A stretch of DNA of 64,000 bases from Dissophora ornata (lineage: Eukaryota; Mortierellomycota; Mortierellomycetes; Mortierellales; Mortierellaceae). The translations under genes and the position numbers were made by a program. This document shows, piece by piece, positions 35,053-49,056 of the stretch (position 1 is the first letter of the stretch; each line of letters begins with the position of its first letter). The stretch is from the NCBI GenBank assembly GCA_025201705.1, contig MU616611.1:18387-82386 (forward strand), read 5' to 3'. The notes beneath the pieces were generated by a model, which worked only from the letters and a program-made list of their open reading frames with translations, was not told the DNA's origin and made no database searches.

Positions 35053-37513
35053 ATGGAGGAAGTCTCTGAAATCGAAGTCATCCAAATGGAGGACAGCCAG
35101 ATCCTTGTCCCCGCCTCCTCAACCCTCGTCGAGGCCGCCACCACCGCCACCGCCACCGCCACCACCGCCACCAGTGCCGCTCTGCCCGCTGCAACCTCAG
35201 CACCAGGAGTCGTGACCGGACCCTTTGACGACGAGGAGGTCACTTTCCACAAGGTAGCCAACCCCATCGATCTCTATCGCACAGAAACAAGCCGTGTTTG
35301 CCATCGTAAATCGCACGTCTTTTACCACATCTTTGACACATACCGTTTTATTGTTACAAAAAGGCATTGAGGAACGCCGTGTCGACAGACACTCCCGAAC
35401 AGCTTTCGGTCCAAGGCACCTTTCCCGAATGGCTCACGGGATTCCATTATACCTTAAGTCCAGGTATTTTCGAGGTCAAGTATCCCAAGATGGTCGTCGT
35501 CAATGGAGAACCTCAGCAGGAGACCCGGACATTTAGTTTCGGCCATTGGTTTGACAAGTAAGTGATATTGTTGGTGCTTTGGTTTTACGTGTCACGATCG
35601 CAGAAAGGTATTATAAATAATTAACAATCTGCCTTTCCACTCTATCGCCTGTCCCCAGCATTCCACAAGTCAACCAGTTTGCATTCTCAGGATCAGACAA
35701 CACCTTGAAATACAGATCCACCAAGCCAGCCCATCGCGCCGAGACAAAAATCCGCGAGCATCAGGGATATCTGCCCAACCAGCCCTCGAGCACCTTCCGG
35801 ACTGACACCAACCAGAGTGTTTTCGCCAGACTCTTGTCGACAAGTCAAACACAGGGAAAGCCCAGTCTAGAGCCCTGTGGAGCTTCAATTGAGGTGATGC
35901 CGCCGTTCAACGCCGATGGTCGGCGTACGGTCTACTGCCAGAACTTTGCCAACCATGTAAGTGTCTTATAAGACAAATCTCTTGCCATGCATATTGCGCC
36001 TCGTATAAATATATTAAGCTTCAAATGTTGCAATGAAAAAAAAGTGCTCACAATGGTTTTTAATATTGCTTGGGGTCAATTAGGTTCTAGAGTTAAATAC
36101 GGACACGTTGGAGAAGAGCGGCATTCTTGCTTGGGACGAACTCAACCCCCAGTTCAAGGGTTCGCATTCCTCGCCCCACAGCCACTTTGACCCTGTGACA
36201 AAGGAACTGATCAACTTTTCGATGGAGCATGGATACCACAACACGCAATACCATTTCTTTTCCATCACCGAAAAGGAACCTCACGGATCGTTGATTGCGT
36301 CGGTCACTGCCAAGGCCAGCCATGTGCATTCATTTGCGGTCACGCCCCGTTACATCATTCTTGTCGTCAGCCCCTTGAACCCATCCGATGGTGGTGTCAA
36401 GTACTCGTGGGGGGCTTCGATCCTGGACGCTTTCTCGTTCAAGCAGTCTGAACCGACCTATTTCTATGTGATCTCGCGAGTCAAGCGAAGACACATTGCC
36501 ACCTTCAAATCGGAGGCATTTTTCTTGTACGTCTTTTTATTGATTTCTCGTCTGAGGAAGGGAGGCTGTTTAGTGTAAGAAGAATTCCCTGAGGTAACAT
36601 TCCGTACGTTGTTTTTTTCCTCTCTTTTGCACTAGCTTACATCACGTCAACGCGTTCGAGGATGCTGCGGATAACGTGTATCTGGATTTTTCAATGTACG
36701 CAGATGATAAGATCGTGCACCAGCTGGGTCTTTCGGCGCTGTTTGATGGATCTTCGCCTCCACTGGACAGGCCAGAGTTCTGTAGGTTCGAACTGGCGAA
36801 CGTGCAGGCAGAAGCGCAGCGGCTAGAGAACTACAACGCTGCGATCGCCAGCACAGGACCAGTGGACAAGTTGCGTGGACTGATGAGCCGCATGAGCATC
36901 GGCAACCATGGCGCCAATTATGTGGTCCCGGAAAAGAACTCGAACGAGATACCCTTAGTGACACGTATCCGAAGCACACACGGCGTGGAGCTGCCGAGAA
37001 TCAATCCGATCTATCATGGACTGGATTACAAGTACACATGGGGTGTTGGTCTGAAAGAGCAAGGGGGTGGCGATATGTATGACTGCGTCATGAAGCTTCA
37101 TGTCAAAGGGGACGTTGAGCCGATCGTTTGGAGCCAGGTGAGGACTTTTTCCCATTTTGAAAAAAAAGAAGGGAAGAACAGTGATCGCATCGAATACTAA
37201 TCGAAACAACACGTTTCTTTGATAGAAAAACTGCTACCCTAGTGAGGCTATCTTTGTGCCTCCTCCAGTGTTTGATCAGAACGAGGATGCTGGAGTGGTG
37301 ATCAGCGTGGTGTACGATGCAGAGGCCAACAACTCGTTCGTGCTAGTTCTGGATGCCAAGGATCTGACGGAAAAGGCACGCGCGGTCCTTCCGGAGATTG
37401 TTCCGCTCTCGTTTTCGAATGGCTGCTTTGCCCCAGGCGATATCAGCCGTGGTATGCAGGAGGCCCAAGCACCAACCACCTACAGCGATGACGAGCAGGA
37501 GGATGATGATTAA
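35053..37513 (+). CDS. Carotenoid oxygenase-like protein lacking the fourth iron His
   Basis: Belongs to the RPE65/BCO carotenoid cleavage oxygenase family, which splits carotenoids or related polyenes with Fe(II) held by four His. Six exons: 35053-35253, 35364-35557, 35659-35956, 36084-36526, 36636-37137 and 37226-37513, 641 residues. Three iron-His blocks are visible: SPHSHFDP, HVHSFAVTPRY and LHHVNAFEDAA. The fourth, normally FHG near the C-terminus, reads PLSFSNGCF, with Ser (37415-37417) where His is expected. The N-terminal PGxFE block is altered too (LSPGIFEV). The N-terminus is a low-complexity Thr/Ala stretch; an ATG further upstream in frame is possible. Activity is therefore doubtful, and a binding or regulatory role is possible. 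Confidence 0.85.
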
Positions 37514-37742
37514 AAACAGACGGGAAAAGATATCATCAAAACGACACCGAACTTCTCATACCTCAAAAAACAGTTCATTGGCATTTTTCTTCTTCATCAC
37601 AATTTTGATTGTAAATATCAACGTCTATAGTCTACAAACAATTACACTACTCTGTATCAAACCACACATGTCTCTATTGTCTTGTGGAGGGGGAAAAAAA
37701 TGACAGTGTTCTTGGATGGCGGCAGCGCTGTTCACGCCCGCT

Positions 37743-39290
37743 TTATGCGTTCTGGGCCTTTACAAACTCTCCAAAGCCCTGAATAATGTAGGTGGGCTTG
37801 ATAGGCTGGTTGGGGTCCATGGCCTCTTCTTCGGTCGAGACACCGGTCAGAACCATGAGCGTGGCAATGTTGCCCTTGGCACCGAAATCAATGTCCGTGT
37901 CCAGACGGTCACCCACCATACAAGTCCTTGCTGGATCCGTGTGGTAGCTATTATGGCGTTTTTTTTTGAGTTGACACAAGAAAGAGAAAATGACATCAGT
38001 TTTGGCGGGACCAATGAGTCAGCAATGGGGTAACCTCGCTAATATCGGGATGTGAATAGCTTTCTGGGTAATTCCCAGGACATTTTTTTTTGTGAAAGCT
38101 TACTTGCTGAAGAAACAGTCCAACATGGGCTTGTTTGGCTTGCCCATCACCAAAGGTTGCTTCTTCAAGGCATGGATGAGCGGCTGCACGATGGATCCGG
38201 TTCCTGGGTAGTGGCCATTGGGTGCTGGGAAGGTCGAGTCGTCATTGGTGAGGATGAATTGGACTTCCTGATCCTTGTTGCTGAGATACTTGAAGGCCTT
38301 TGCCAGCTTGCGGTAGTTAAGGTTGAGGTCAAAGCCACAGACGACTGCGCCGATTGTGGGATCATGCTCGATGGTACCAAAGTCTGCATGAGTCATGGTC
38401 ACGCCGTTATCATCCTATGATATTGTTATTGTTATTATTATTCCCATGAAGGGAACGAACAAGGGGGCGGATATTGTCCTTTGTTAATTATCCGGCACGT
38501 TCTTTATCGGTGAGAAACTCGTGGATAGAACTTTTTTTTTTAGCGTCATCTTGATCCTTAAAACCAAAAAAAATTGGGGGTATGACAGACTTTGAGTTCT
38601 ACAACGAAAACCCCAGGGATAGGAGGGGGGGATGATAACGTCCAGTTCACTTACAGTGGCACCTGTGGTTTCAATGCCCACCAACTTGAGCTCGTCAACA
38701 ATGCCAGACTCTCCAATGACAAAGGCTCTCTTATCCTTGGGGAACTGGAGCACGTTTTTCAGGTACACTGCTGTGGCGAATGCAGAGCTGAAAATGTCCT
38801 CTTCTGATGACTCGATGCCGAGCTTTTGGAACTTTTTCACATAATTGGATCGGGACAATGTGCTGTTGTTGGTTACAAACACAAGTTTCTTGCCTTTTTT
38901 TTTTTTTGTTGTTGTTGTTGTTGTTTGGTAATAAAAGAAAAAGAGGTAAACACAGCTGATCGGACAATGAGCATAGATTTATGGTAAACTTGGGGGAAAA
39001 GAAAAAACGTACCGTTCTTGCGAAGAAAGTTGATCGTATCCAAAACTCCGTCAATAACATGGCTGCCATGCCAGAGAACGCCTGCAAGAGCAAAGAAACA
39101 GAAGAGTTATTATCTATACCAACGTAAAATGCTATTCTGCAAGAAGGAAAGGAAAGTAATAGCAGGTGTGCAAGATTAACACACCATCGCAGTCCAGAAG
39201 GAAGGTATCGAACTTGTCAAGGAAGGTCTTGTATTCCTCGATAGTGCTCAGTTTCTGGGGGACGATCGCTGGAGATGTGGGGGTCACCAT
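37743..39290 (-). CDS. PHO13: HAD phosphatase, 4-nitrophenylphosphatase/phosphoglycolate phosphatase type
   Basis: Removes phosphate from 2-phosphoglycolate and other toxic side products of glycolysis; yeast PHO13 is the model. Five exons: 39185-39290, 39013-39081, 38655-38893, 38104-38414 and 37743-37947, 309 residues, in phase. HAD motif I is LLDCDGVLWHG, spliced across intron 1. Motif II is FVTNNST. Motif III Lys lies in VMGKPNKPML, and motif IV is MVGDRLDTDIDFG. The large C2 cap between motifs II and III is of the usual length. All catalytic residues are kept. Confidence 0.93.
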
Positions 39291-39535
39291 GTTGTGCTAC
39301 GGAGAGAGAGGTGGGGGGAGGCGAGATATGGTGTGGAGAATGAGGGGAAAGGAGAGAAATATCCGAAATATCCGTAGGGAGTTCGCAAATAAAATGATCG
39401 TCAGGATATAAATGTGCAGTCACTTTCAATTGCGCTGTGTTTGTGTTTCTTTTTTGTTTGTGGAGGCGCATCCTTCTTTTGCATGCTCTGCATCCTCTTC
39501 TCGTCAGCTCATCGACCAACCTCAATTCCTACATA

Positions 39536-39995
39536 ATGTAAACCGACTATCGACTACCCGTTGGCTACTCCATCTTGTCCGTATTACGCTACACCCTCAT
39601 TCTCACCACAGTTGGTTATCTCTGTTTCTGTGTTCTCTGTGTGTCTGCTCTCTGTAGGTGCTGGCGTGTCCACGACAAGTACCTCTGCTCCTCTGATAAG
39701 GCACACTTTGAAGAGTTTCACGTATACTACCAAAAGTGCAATTCTTGTCCTCACGATCGCGCCCACTGCGGCAACTTGATCATGGAGCGAGAGGCCTCGA
39801 AGCTCTTTCCATGGAGATGCAACGTCTGTGCCCAGAAGGAGTTCATGGACAAGACGGGTCGTTATAAGACTGAAGGTATGCACACAAGTACCAGCACGTT
39901 TTCGTCCTAAACTAACCGACCTTGAAATAACTGACAATCTCTGGTTTTTTTTTTTTTTTTGCTTGCCTTGGAATCTAGACTTCTCTCGATGGTAG
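39536..39995 (+). CDS. Candidate Cys-rich microprotein with an intron-split start codon
   Basis: No ATG opens the coding frame in the exon at 39658-39875. Its reading is nevertheless protein-like: YLCSSDKAHFEEFHVYY, then CNSCPHDRAHC and CNVC, a zinc-finger-like spacing. If the first exon ends with AT at 39536-39537, the GTAAAC...CTCTCTGTAG intron (39538-39657) brings the G at 39658 to complete ATG. The third exon, 39979-39995, joins in phase through a GTATGC donor and ends FSRW then TAG, giving 78 residues. The protein has about six Cys. No family recognised. An upstream ATG with other splicing cannot be excluded. It is divergent from the PHO13-like gene. Confidence 0.5.
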
Positions 39996-40193
39996 TTTTG
40001 CTGGCCCGGAAGCATACCCACCCATCCACCATTTTTTACTTCTGCTTTCATATTCGCCATTGTAACAATAAAACCCATTGCATATCAAATACACTTCCAT
40101 TGTATGCTTGGGTCTACATAACGAAGTGTATACATGCTGACAGATCGGTTGCCATGTCGCCGTGACAACTCCTAGCAATCTTCAAGAGTCACA

Positions 40194-43100
40194 CTACAGA
40201 AAAGGGGCGTCAATGTCGAGCTCTACATCGTCGTCATCGTCGTCCAGGAGATCGTCCTCTTCCTCCTCTTCGCCATAGTCCTCGTCATAATCGTCACCTT
40301 CCTCGCCCTCTTGGCCGTCATCGTCCTCATAAGGCTCATCAACGTATCCGTAAGGCGAGTCATCCTGGCGCTCTGGCAGCTGATTATCTTCACTAACACT
40401 CAACATCTCGTCATGGCCCTGACCCTGACCTTGACTCTGATCCTGTTCCGGCTTTGATGTACGTCCTCGTAAGAACGGGATCACCGTCTCGGTTAGCCTG
40501 CTGGCCAACGGAGGAGGCGAGACCGAAAAACTCGACGTCGTCTTGATAGTCGTGATATCGATGGGATGGATCGCCCCAGCGCTCGGAGGAGACGATGTAT
40601 ACAAAGTCGGTGGTGAGGCGCTCAAGTTCGAGGGGACATATCCAGAATCGGATGTCATGGACATTCCACGTACCCGAGTCCCGTGTGCTTGCCATTGTCC
40701 ATCGGTAGTGTCTGCTCCTGCTCCAACTACTATTGCTCCTGCCGCATACTGATCGTTTGCAAAATCCAAGCTCGTCGAAGAAGGCGGCGATCCTGGTTGG
40801 ATGGCACCACTGTTTCCAAACTTCTTCAGTGAGAACGACAGTCGACGCGTCCTCTCCGCGATCTGTGGTCCTGCTGGCGCCGAACCTAGAGTTGGTGGTG
40901 GTGGTGGTGCGGCCGTCGACACTGAGGTGAGTCGAGGGGAGGTGGCAGACGAAGAAGGAGGCGACGTGGCCTGCGTAGAGTTGAACGCTGGAATCGATGG
41001 TCTTGTTTTGGGAGGTCCACTCGATGTGAAGGAGCTGGTGAAGCTTCGGATCACACCAAGACGACTTGGTCCGATTTCAATTGGTGTGAGTGGCAATGTT
41101 GGTTGATCTGATGGGGCGAGAGGTAGTTCGATTGTGGGTAGTGAAGGCTTCCAGTAGTTCCAATCGTTGAATTCGGGGGCGTGTCGTTTCCCAGGGAAGA
41201 TCTCGTTAACCAGATCGTTGAGCGCGAGGTATCTAAACGTGGAAGCAATGAGTGAGTATTTCTGGACACTGATCATGACATCAAAACCAAGGTACTGCAT
41301 AAAACAACACGCGTAGGACGTACGACGACTTGTAAGAGCTGAGAAGCTCCAGCTTGACCTCCCCACCCGAGTCAATAGTAAAGATCTTTGACGAGGGCAC
41401 ATTTACGCTTCGATAAGACAGCGCATCCGTGATTCTGTTTCCAAACCCTGCATAAAAGGGATTCCTGTCTCCAAAGACCCTTCGAATATCTCGCAGGCAG
41501 GCCATTTTGAACTCCTCCGGCTTTCTCATGATAACCTCCCTGTGGAATGCTGTCATCAGCCTGTCAGGACTCATGATGACCGGCCCATCCGGCAGTTGAT
41601 AACTGTCCTGCTCCACGTTTTTTAGATACTTTCTTGTATAATCCGCCTGACCAATTGCTCTTGAAGTCAAATACAAAATGTGATACCCATTGTTCACAAT
41701 ATCAGTGTAGAGCTTGGCAACTCCTGTGTGTGTCCAATCCTTCCCAGCCATGGTGAAAATGTGACCTAGAGCGTCGGATTTCGTGATGGTGCCATCAATG
41801 TCCGAGATGACCACTTGATAGTCATGTTCCCACAAGAAGAGTTTAGCGGAGCAAACTGCTTTGCCCTGGTAACTGGAAGTCACCGAGAATGTTAGCGTGT
41901 TGGATCCTTTTTTCAGATTGAGCGATCTCTATTGGTTGCAGGTAAGGGGTAAGGATACAACGCAGATCAATCAGTAACGCAGGCCTTGACAACAACTTAG
42001 ACTGAACTCTCGTAAGTATGGACTCAAATCCGGTGGCGTACCAGCTGTTCTGAGGTCAAGCGAAGCGTCTTGGCGTAGCGCTTGTTGCTCTTCTGCTTCG
42101 CATCCCGTGCTTGCGCCTGCTGTTTCTCCTCGTTGATGACCAATTCTTTACTTGGAGTGTTGTCGAGCGTCGTCGTACTTTGTCCTGTAAACTCTGTCTC
42201 TGGATCGGAATAAGGGCCGTTAGCGATCCTTGTCTCTTTATGCCTGTCATTCTATTGAAGTGCAAGGGTAGCGTCAGATCTCCATCGTGTACAACTTTGG
42301 CGACAAATATTAGTGCTGAAATGACAAGTCCCCGCACATACTTTCTGCTTTCGAGGAGCGCTATCGGGATTGAGTGGGCTGGAATGCTGTGCTTGTTCCA
42401 TAGAATCCAGGTGCGATGAAGCTTGAGAACCCCTCAGCCACCTCGAAAGTGCACCGAACCTTGTCGACGGTTCTGGAACAGGCGATCTGTCGGACAAATG
42501 TCGAACATCCTTTACAGAAAGCTGCTGTAGGGTTTCGTCCGACAGCGGCTTCCTGAACAGCATGAGCGAGGCTAAATATGGTCCTGCAGCTGCCCAAGTA
42601 AAGTACCTAGAACATCCATAAATAGATGTAAATGATTAATGGCATACCTTGGCGTGAGAGTAAGGAGTTGGATTGTTATGACGCAGCTAGTCGATTTGTT
42701 ACCTGTCATTGATCAGGCAAACCAGACTCTTATTGCTAAGAATCTTGAGTGGATCTTTCGCAAACTCGTCGAACAAGATCTGATTGGTGGCAAACAGGGC
42801 CTCGCTTGCCTCCTGATACAGATAACGCGTTTGATTAGTGGGGGGTTTCCTACAGGTATGCCTTAGTACCTTACTAATGTCGCATACTTACCAAATCTTT
42901 TCCAAAGTCATCGCCAGGGCACAAGCTGATCGCAACTCGGTAAACAGCGCCTTCAACCTCCATTTCGTTCAACACAGGTTTTGGAGGGGATGTGACGTCT
43001 ATGGAGACATGGTTCGCCTGTTTATCCTTCTGGTCAGCCTCAGCCATGTCGTCAACACTGTCATTCTTAACAGGCAGGCCGCCCCAGCCCCACGTCCATT

Positions 43101-45094
43101 CTGGATCTTGCGCCGTCATGGCGCTGCGTGGTGTTTGATACTATTGATTTATGGTAAAGCTCAAGTTAGATAACGATTCTGTAGGAACTTCAACCTGTAA
43201 GGATCAACGCTGTTCCAATGTCTGACCTCTAGCTCAGTATCACTGAGTGCACTGAGAGCAAGGTTTGGTCTAGCAGTAGGTTTTTTCGTGTGCGCCGTTT
43301 GCGTAGGCTTATGTGAGAGCCGACGAGGATAGGTCTTGCTGAGATCATTGCCACCATGTTGTTGCTGGCGATGATGGCGACTAGTACTGCCCTGACTAGT
43401 TTGCGAAAGCGGAGATGATGAAGTGACACCGAATCCCTTCAACAGCGAACTAGCCATTTCTGCTTGAGTGCTGTCGGATAATGATGATGCCGATTTTGCA
43501 ATGGAGGCTAGCTTTTTGTGTAGACTGACAGAGATTTCTGAGCGTTTTTACAAAAGAAAAAAACAAATGCCGTATTTTAGTCTTTGTGTTCTCCCAGTTC
43601 AAGTGAATTCTTTTCGTTATACTACTAACCTGAATCCTCAAGGTTAGGCAAAGACGAGGAGCGCCTTCTCTGGAAGCCGCTGGCCAAAGGTCTATCCAAA
43701 GAGTGCTGGATAGGACGCAACGGCCAACGTGGGTCAGCCTCCTGCTCGACGTTTGCCAATGGATCCACTTCGCCACCCTTCCCGTCAGGACTGTGGGCTG
43801 TGAATCTCATGACTGATCGCAGTGGCCTTCCGTGTTTCCTACGGCCCCTATATCTGACTTTTGGGTCCTTCATTGACGGCTCATCCGATTCGAGATCTGT
43901 CTCAGCAGAGTCGTCAGTCTTATAGCCAGTCATATCCATGATCACCTCGTCTTTATGCGGACTCAGGAATCCATTCTTGTTCGACGATTCTGATGAGATA
44001 GGAATCAAGGGGCGGACTGCAGGAGATCTATCTTGAGTATCGCCGACGTCTCCTACAAACGGTCCCACAGAGTCCACTGGCTGAAAATTCTCCATAATGT
44101 CACGGGCCTTCAAGACTGGTGAACTCGGTAATGAGATTGAGGTTGACAAACGACTCTTGACAGCGCTCCCTGCTTGAACTTCGCGTAGGCTGCCCATATC
44201 TGCAAGGCCACTAAGGCTACGAAAATCAAGTGTAGATGCCGAATCCTGCCTCTGGCTCGACTGCGGTGAAAAACTCTCTTGTTCTTCTTCCTCAAACTCT
44301 GAACCGTGGCCACTATGCGCACTAACATATCCCGTGTCTACACAGCGCAGAAAGTGAATAATGGACGTTCAGTTCCTTGAGTAGAGAGATACATGTGATT
44401 CGATGCTTCAATTGGTAAAGGTGGTGCCATGTCAGTTCCATATCATGACGCGTCAACATGCCTTGATCATCCTGTTGAAGAGCAGAGGCGTTCGTGTTGT
44501 TACCCCCCTGTGCAAGATCGAGAAAGTCAATTTCTTCTTCCACCTTGCCCATAAAAGGTCCCGCCAAGGGAGACGTGACAAATTCCTCAGGAACATCTTG
44601 CTCTGTTTCAAAGACAAAGAAAGCTTCTCCAGCATCCCCGACTTTCATTGGAAAGTCCACGACATGGCCATTGATCGTCACCTCGACCTAAGTTGAGTGA
44701 ATTATGTGTTCGTCAATCGGAGAATATCCAGATAACCTTACTGGCCGAGATTGCGTTATGCGTCTTGCAAACTCATCCATTTCCGGGTGCACACTCCCAA
44801 CTAAATCTTGCTATCGGTATTTGTTTATCGTTATCCTTGCTTCAAGTGCCCCATTGAGCCGAGGCGAACAAGAAAAAAAAAATGTGTGAGTAAATAATGG
44901 GGGAGTTCTCTTACCACTTTCTCTTGGGGTCTAAGAATGCTCAGCTTGCCAAAGCGGACATGGAATGGCGAGCAAGCCAGGTCCCCATTGGGTTGTTCGA
45001 CCACAACGACATCAATTGCGCCAGAGAGTGTGGCGGGGTTGAGCTCATTGTAGAACTTTGAAACCGTCGAGAAGAAACTGCCTACAGACTGCAT
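40194..45094 (-). CDS. PAH1: Lipin, phosphatidate phosphatase (PAH1/Ned1)
   Basis: Converts phosphatidate to diacylglycerol at the nuclear/ER membrane and controls lipid storage and nuclear membrane growth. Ten exons: 44915-45094, 44393-44687, 43630-44337, 43195-43537, 42892-43123, 42703-42812, 42342-42606, 42042-42197, 41324-41928 and 40194-41232, giving 1,310 residues. N-LIP opens [20 protein letters not shown] and continues [16 protein letters not shown] and [14 protein letters not shown]. The C-LIP domain has the DxDGT phosphatase motif in [15 protein letters not shown] long Ser/Pro-rich tail ends in a strongly acidic stretch ([16 protein letters not shown]); in yeast such a tail is used for recognition by the activating Nem1-Spo7 phosphatase. 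An optional extra exon lies in the first intron (see 44742-44810). Confidence 0.94.
44742..44810 (-). other. Possible 69-base in-frame cassette exon of lipin
   Basis: Inside the first lipin intron, a segment is bordered by an AG acceptor (44812-44811) and a good GTAAGG donor (44741-44736). It is open for exactly 23 codons in phase 0, so inclusion would add 23 residues ([20 protein letters not shown]...) in the N-LIP domain without shifting frame. Known lipins have no insert at this position. It may be an alternative exon or a coincidence. Confidence 0.4.
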
Positions 45095-45443
45095 TTATCC
45101 GTTGTTCACTTTTCCAGGGAGGGGGAAATAAAAAATGAAAACGTCGAGAGAGGCAGCTGCAAAGGTGAGTGTGGACTAGGATGGACTTGCTGTGAATGAA
45201 GAAAGGAAAGAGGATGAATGAGGAGGGCGGCGAAAAGAGGGGGCCACACGCTGAAGCACGTTCCAGCTGTGTGACGCATTGAACGGGCCGATCATCCCCT
45301 CGGCACGCGTTCGCTCCTCGAGCCGGTACTTTTTTCACATTCTCTTTTTTATTTGATGTCTGAGGTTACGGCAGCTCGAGATATTGGTGGTAGTTGCAAT
45401 GGGGATGATATGGATGGTGGTAATGTCTATCGTTTCGTCTCGT

Positions 45444-47727
<2,284 letters not shown>

Positions 47728-49056
47728 GATGCGTCGTGGGGTGCAGTAGGTTGGCTGGAGCGATGATGAGCGAGGAGTTGTTGTTTATAGAAATGATAGT
47801 TCTGTGACTGGAGGAGGCTTCGATTGCAGCCAATCAAAGCGGTGACTCAGAGAGGATGCGCCTTGCATCCCAAGCAGACAGCCTGTTACCCCCTCAGCAG
47901 CGCCGAGCTGTCGACTGACGGTGGACAAATGCAGCTGGCAACAGAACCCTCATCTGCTGCGCCAGGAGCGATGCTGTGTGCACATCCGTGGTATTCAATC
48001 ATGGACTATCCTGACCACCTGGCGATGCATCCGCATCAGAGAGCACAGCCATTTTTTGCCACCAAAGTCCTTGTCCAGCAGCGCCTCAGTGTTGTTGCCA
48101 GGAAACCTTGGGAGTGACACACACACTTTACGGTCTTGTGCTGTGTTTTGGTGAATGTTTCTGGTCTAGATCTTTACTCGCAATTGAGTCGCCTACAACT
48201 GTATTGCGGCTCCCCCCGGTAGATCAGGGGTTTAACCGGTTCTACACGGATGCCACCAAGTTGCGGCAATTTCATCAAAAGAACAACCCTAGAACCCTAG
48301 TCTAAACGCTCCGTGAGTCTGCGTAGCCTTCTGAGCTCAATCGCGGCGGAGCACAACGCAAGGAGAAAACATGCAAAAGGAGCTGGTCGATTTTGACGGG
48401 CGGTGGATGTGCAATATTCCTGTGTGGGTTGGGGTGCGGGGAAAAGACCTTAAAGACCTTATTGCATGAATCATCTCCCTGAGAACAACCAGATCCGGCG
48501 GTTGTTGGGTAGCTTGTTTAGCAGATGCTTCACCCGTGAATCCCCGATTCAAGACAAAAACATGAGCTTGAACCAGCGCCCGTGGGAGCCAAGAGGGCTG
48601 CGATAAGAGAGGAGTCTACGACGGTGCAGATGGAAGCATACGAGCCTTTGACGACCGAAGCAGAGGGCGAGGGCATTGACGGCACAGCATGAATCGGTTG
48701 GCAGAGACGCATGCCAGCAGCGGCGGCATAAAGTATATACCCCGCTCGCAGTGCCGGGCACGCGAACGATGGATCGGCGGTGTCGGCCTGGCTAAACAGG
48801 GCTGGGCTGTCCAATGAGAACGAGACCGAAAACTAAAATTTCATATGACGATGATGCCGACGTTTCAAGCCGATTCATTATATAATGGCTGCTCCAGTGT
48901 ACGAACTTTGCGAAAAAAACGTGCCTGGATCCGAAAACGATTTCATCTCTTTTCTCTTCCTTCCTCTCTCCTTCCTTTTCTCTTCTTCTCTTCTTCTTTT
49001 TCCACACCCCCACTTTCCTCCCCTCCCTCCCCCTCCCCACTCTACCCAGATCAATC
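47728..49056. other. Divergent intergenic region, no gene seen
   Basis: Upstream regions of FRS2 and the carnitine carrier. The last 100 bases before the carrier start are a strong CT tract. I checked 48180-48310 for a tRNA and found none. Short chance frames only. Confidence 0.5.

Noticed and set aside
48180..48310. tRNA-like sequence with GGTTTAACCGGTTC
   Set aside because: No acceptor stem or complete cloverleaf could be drawn.
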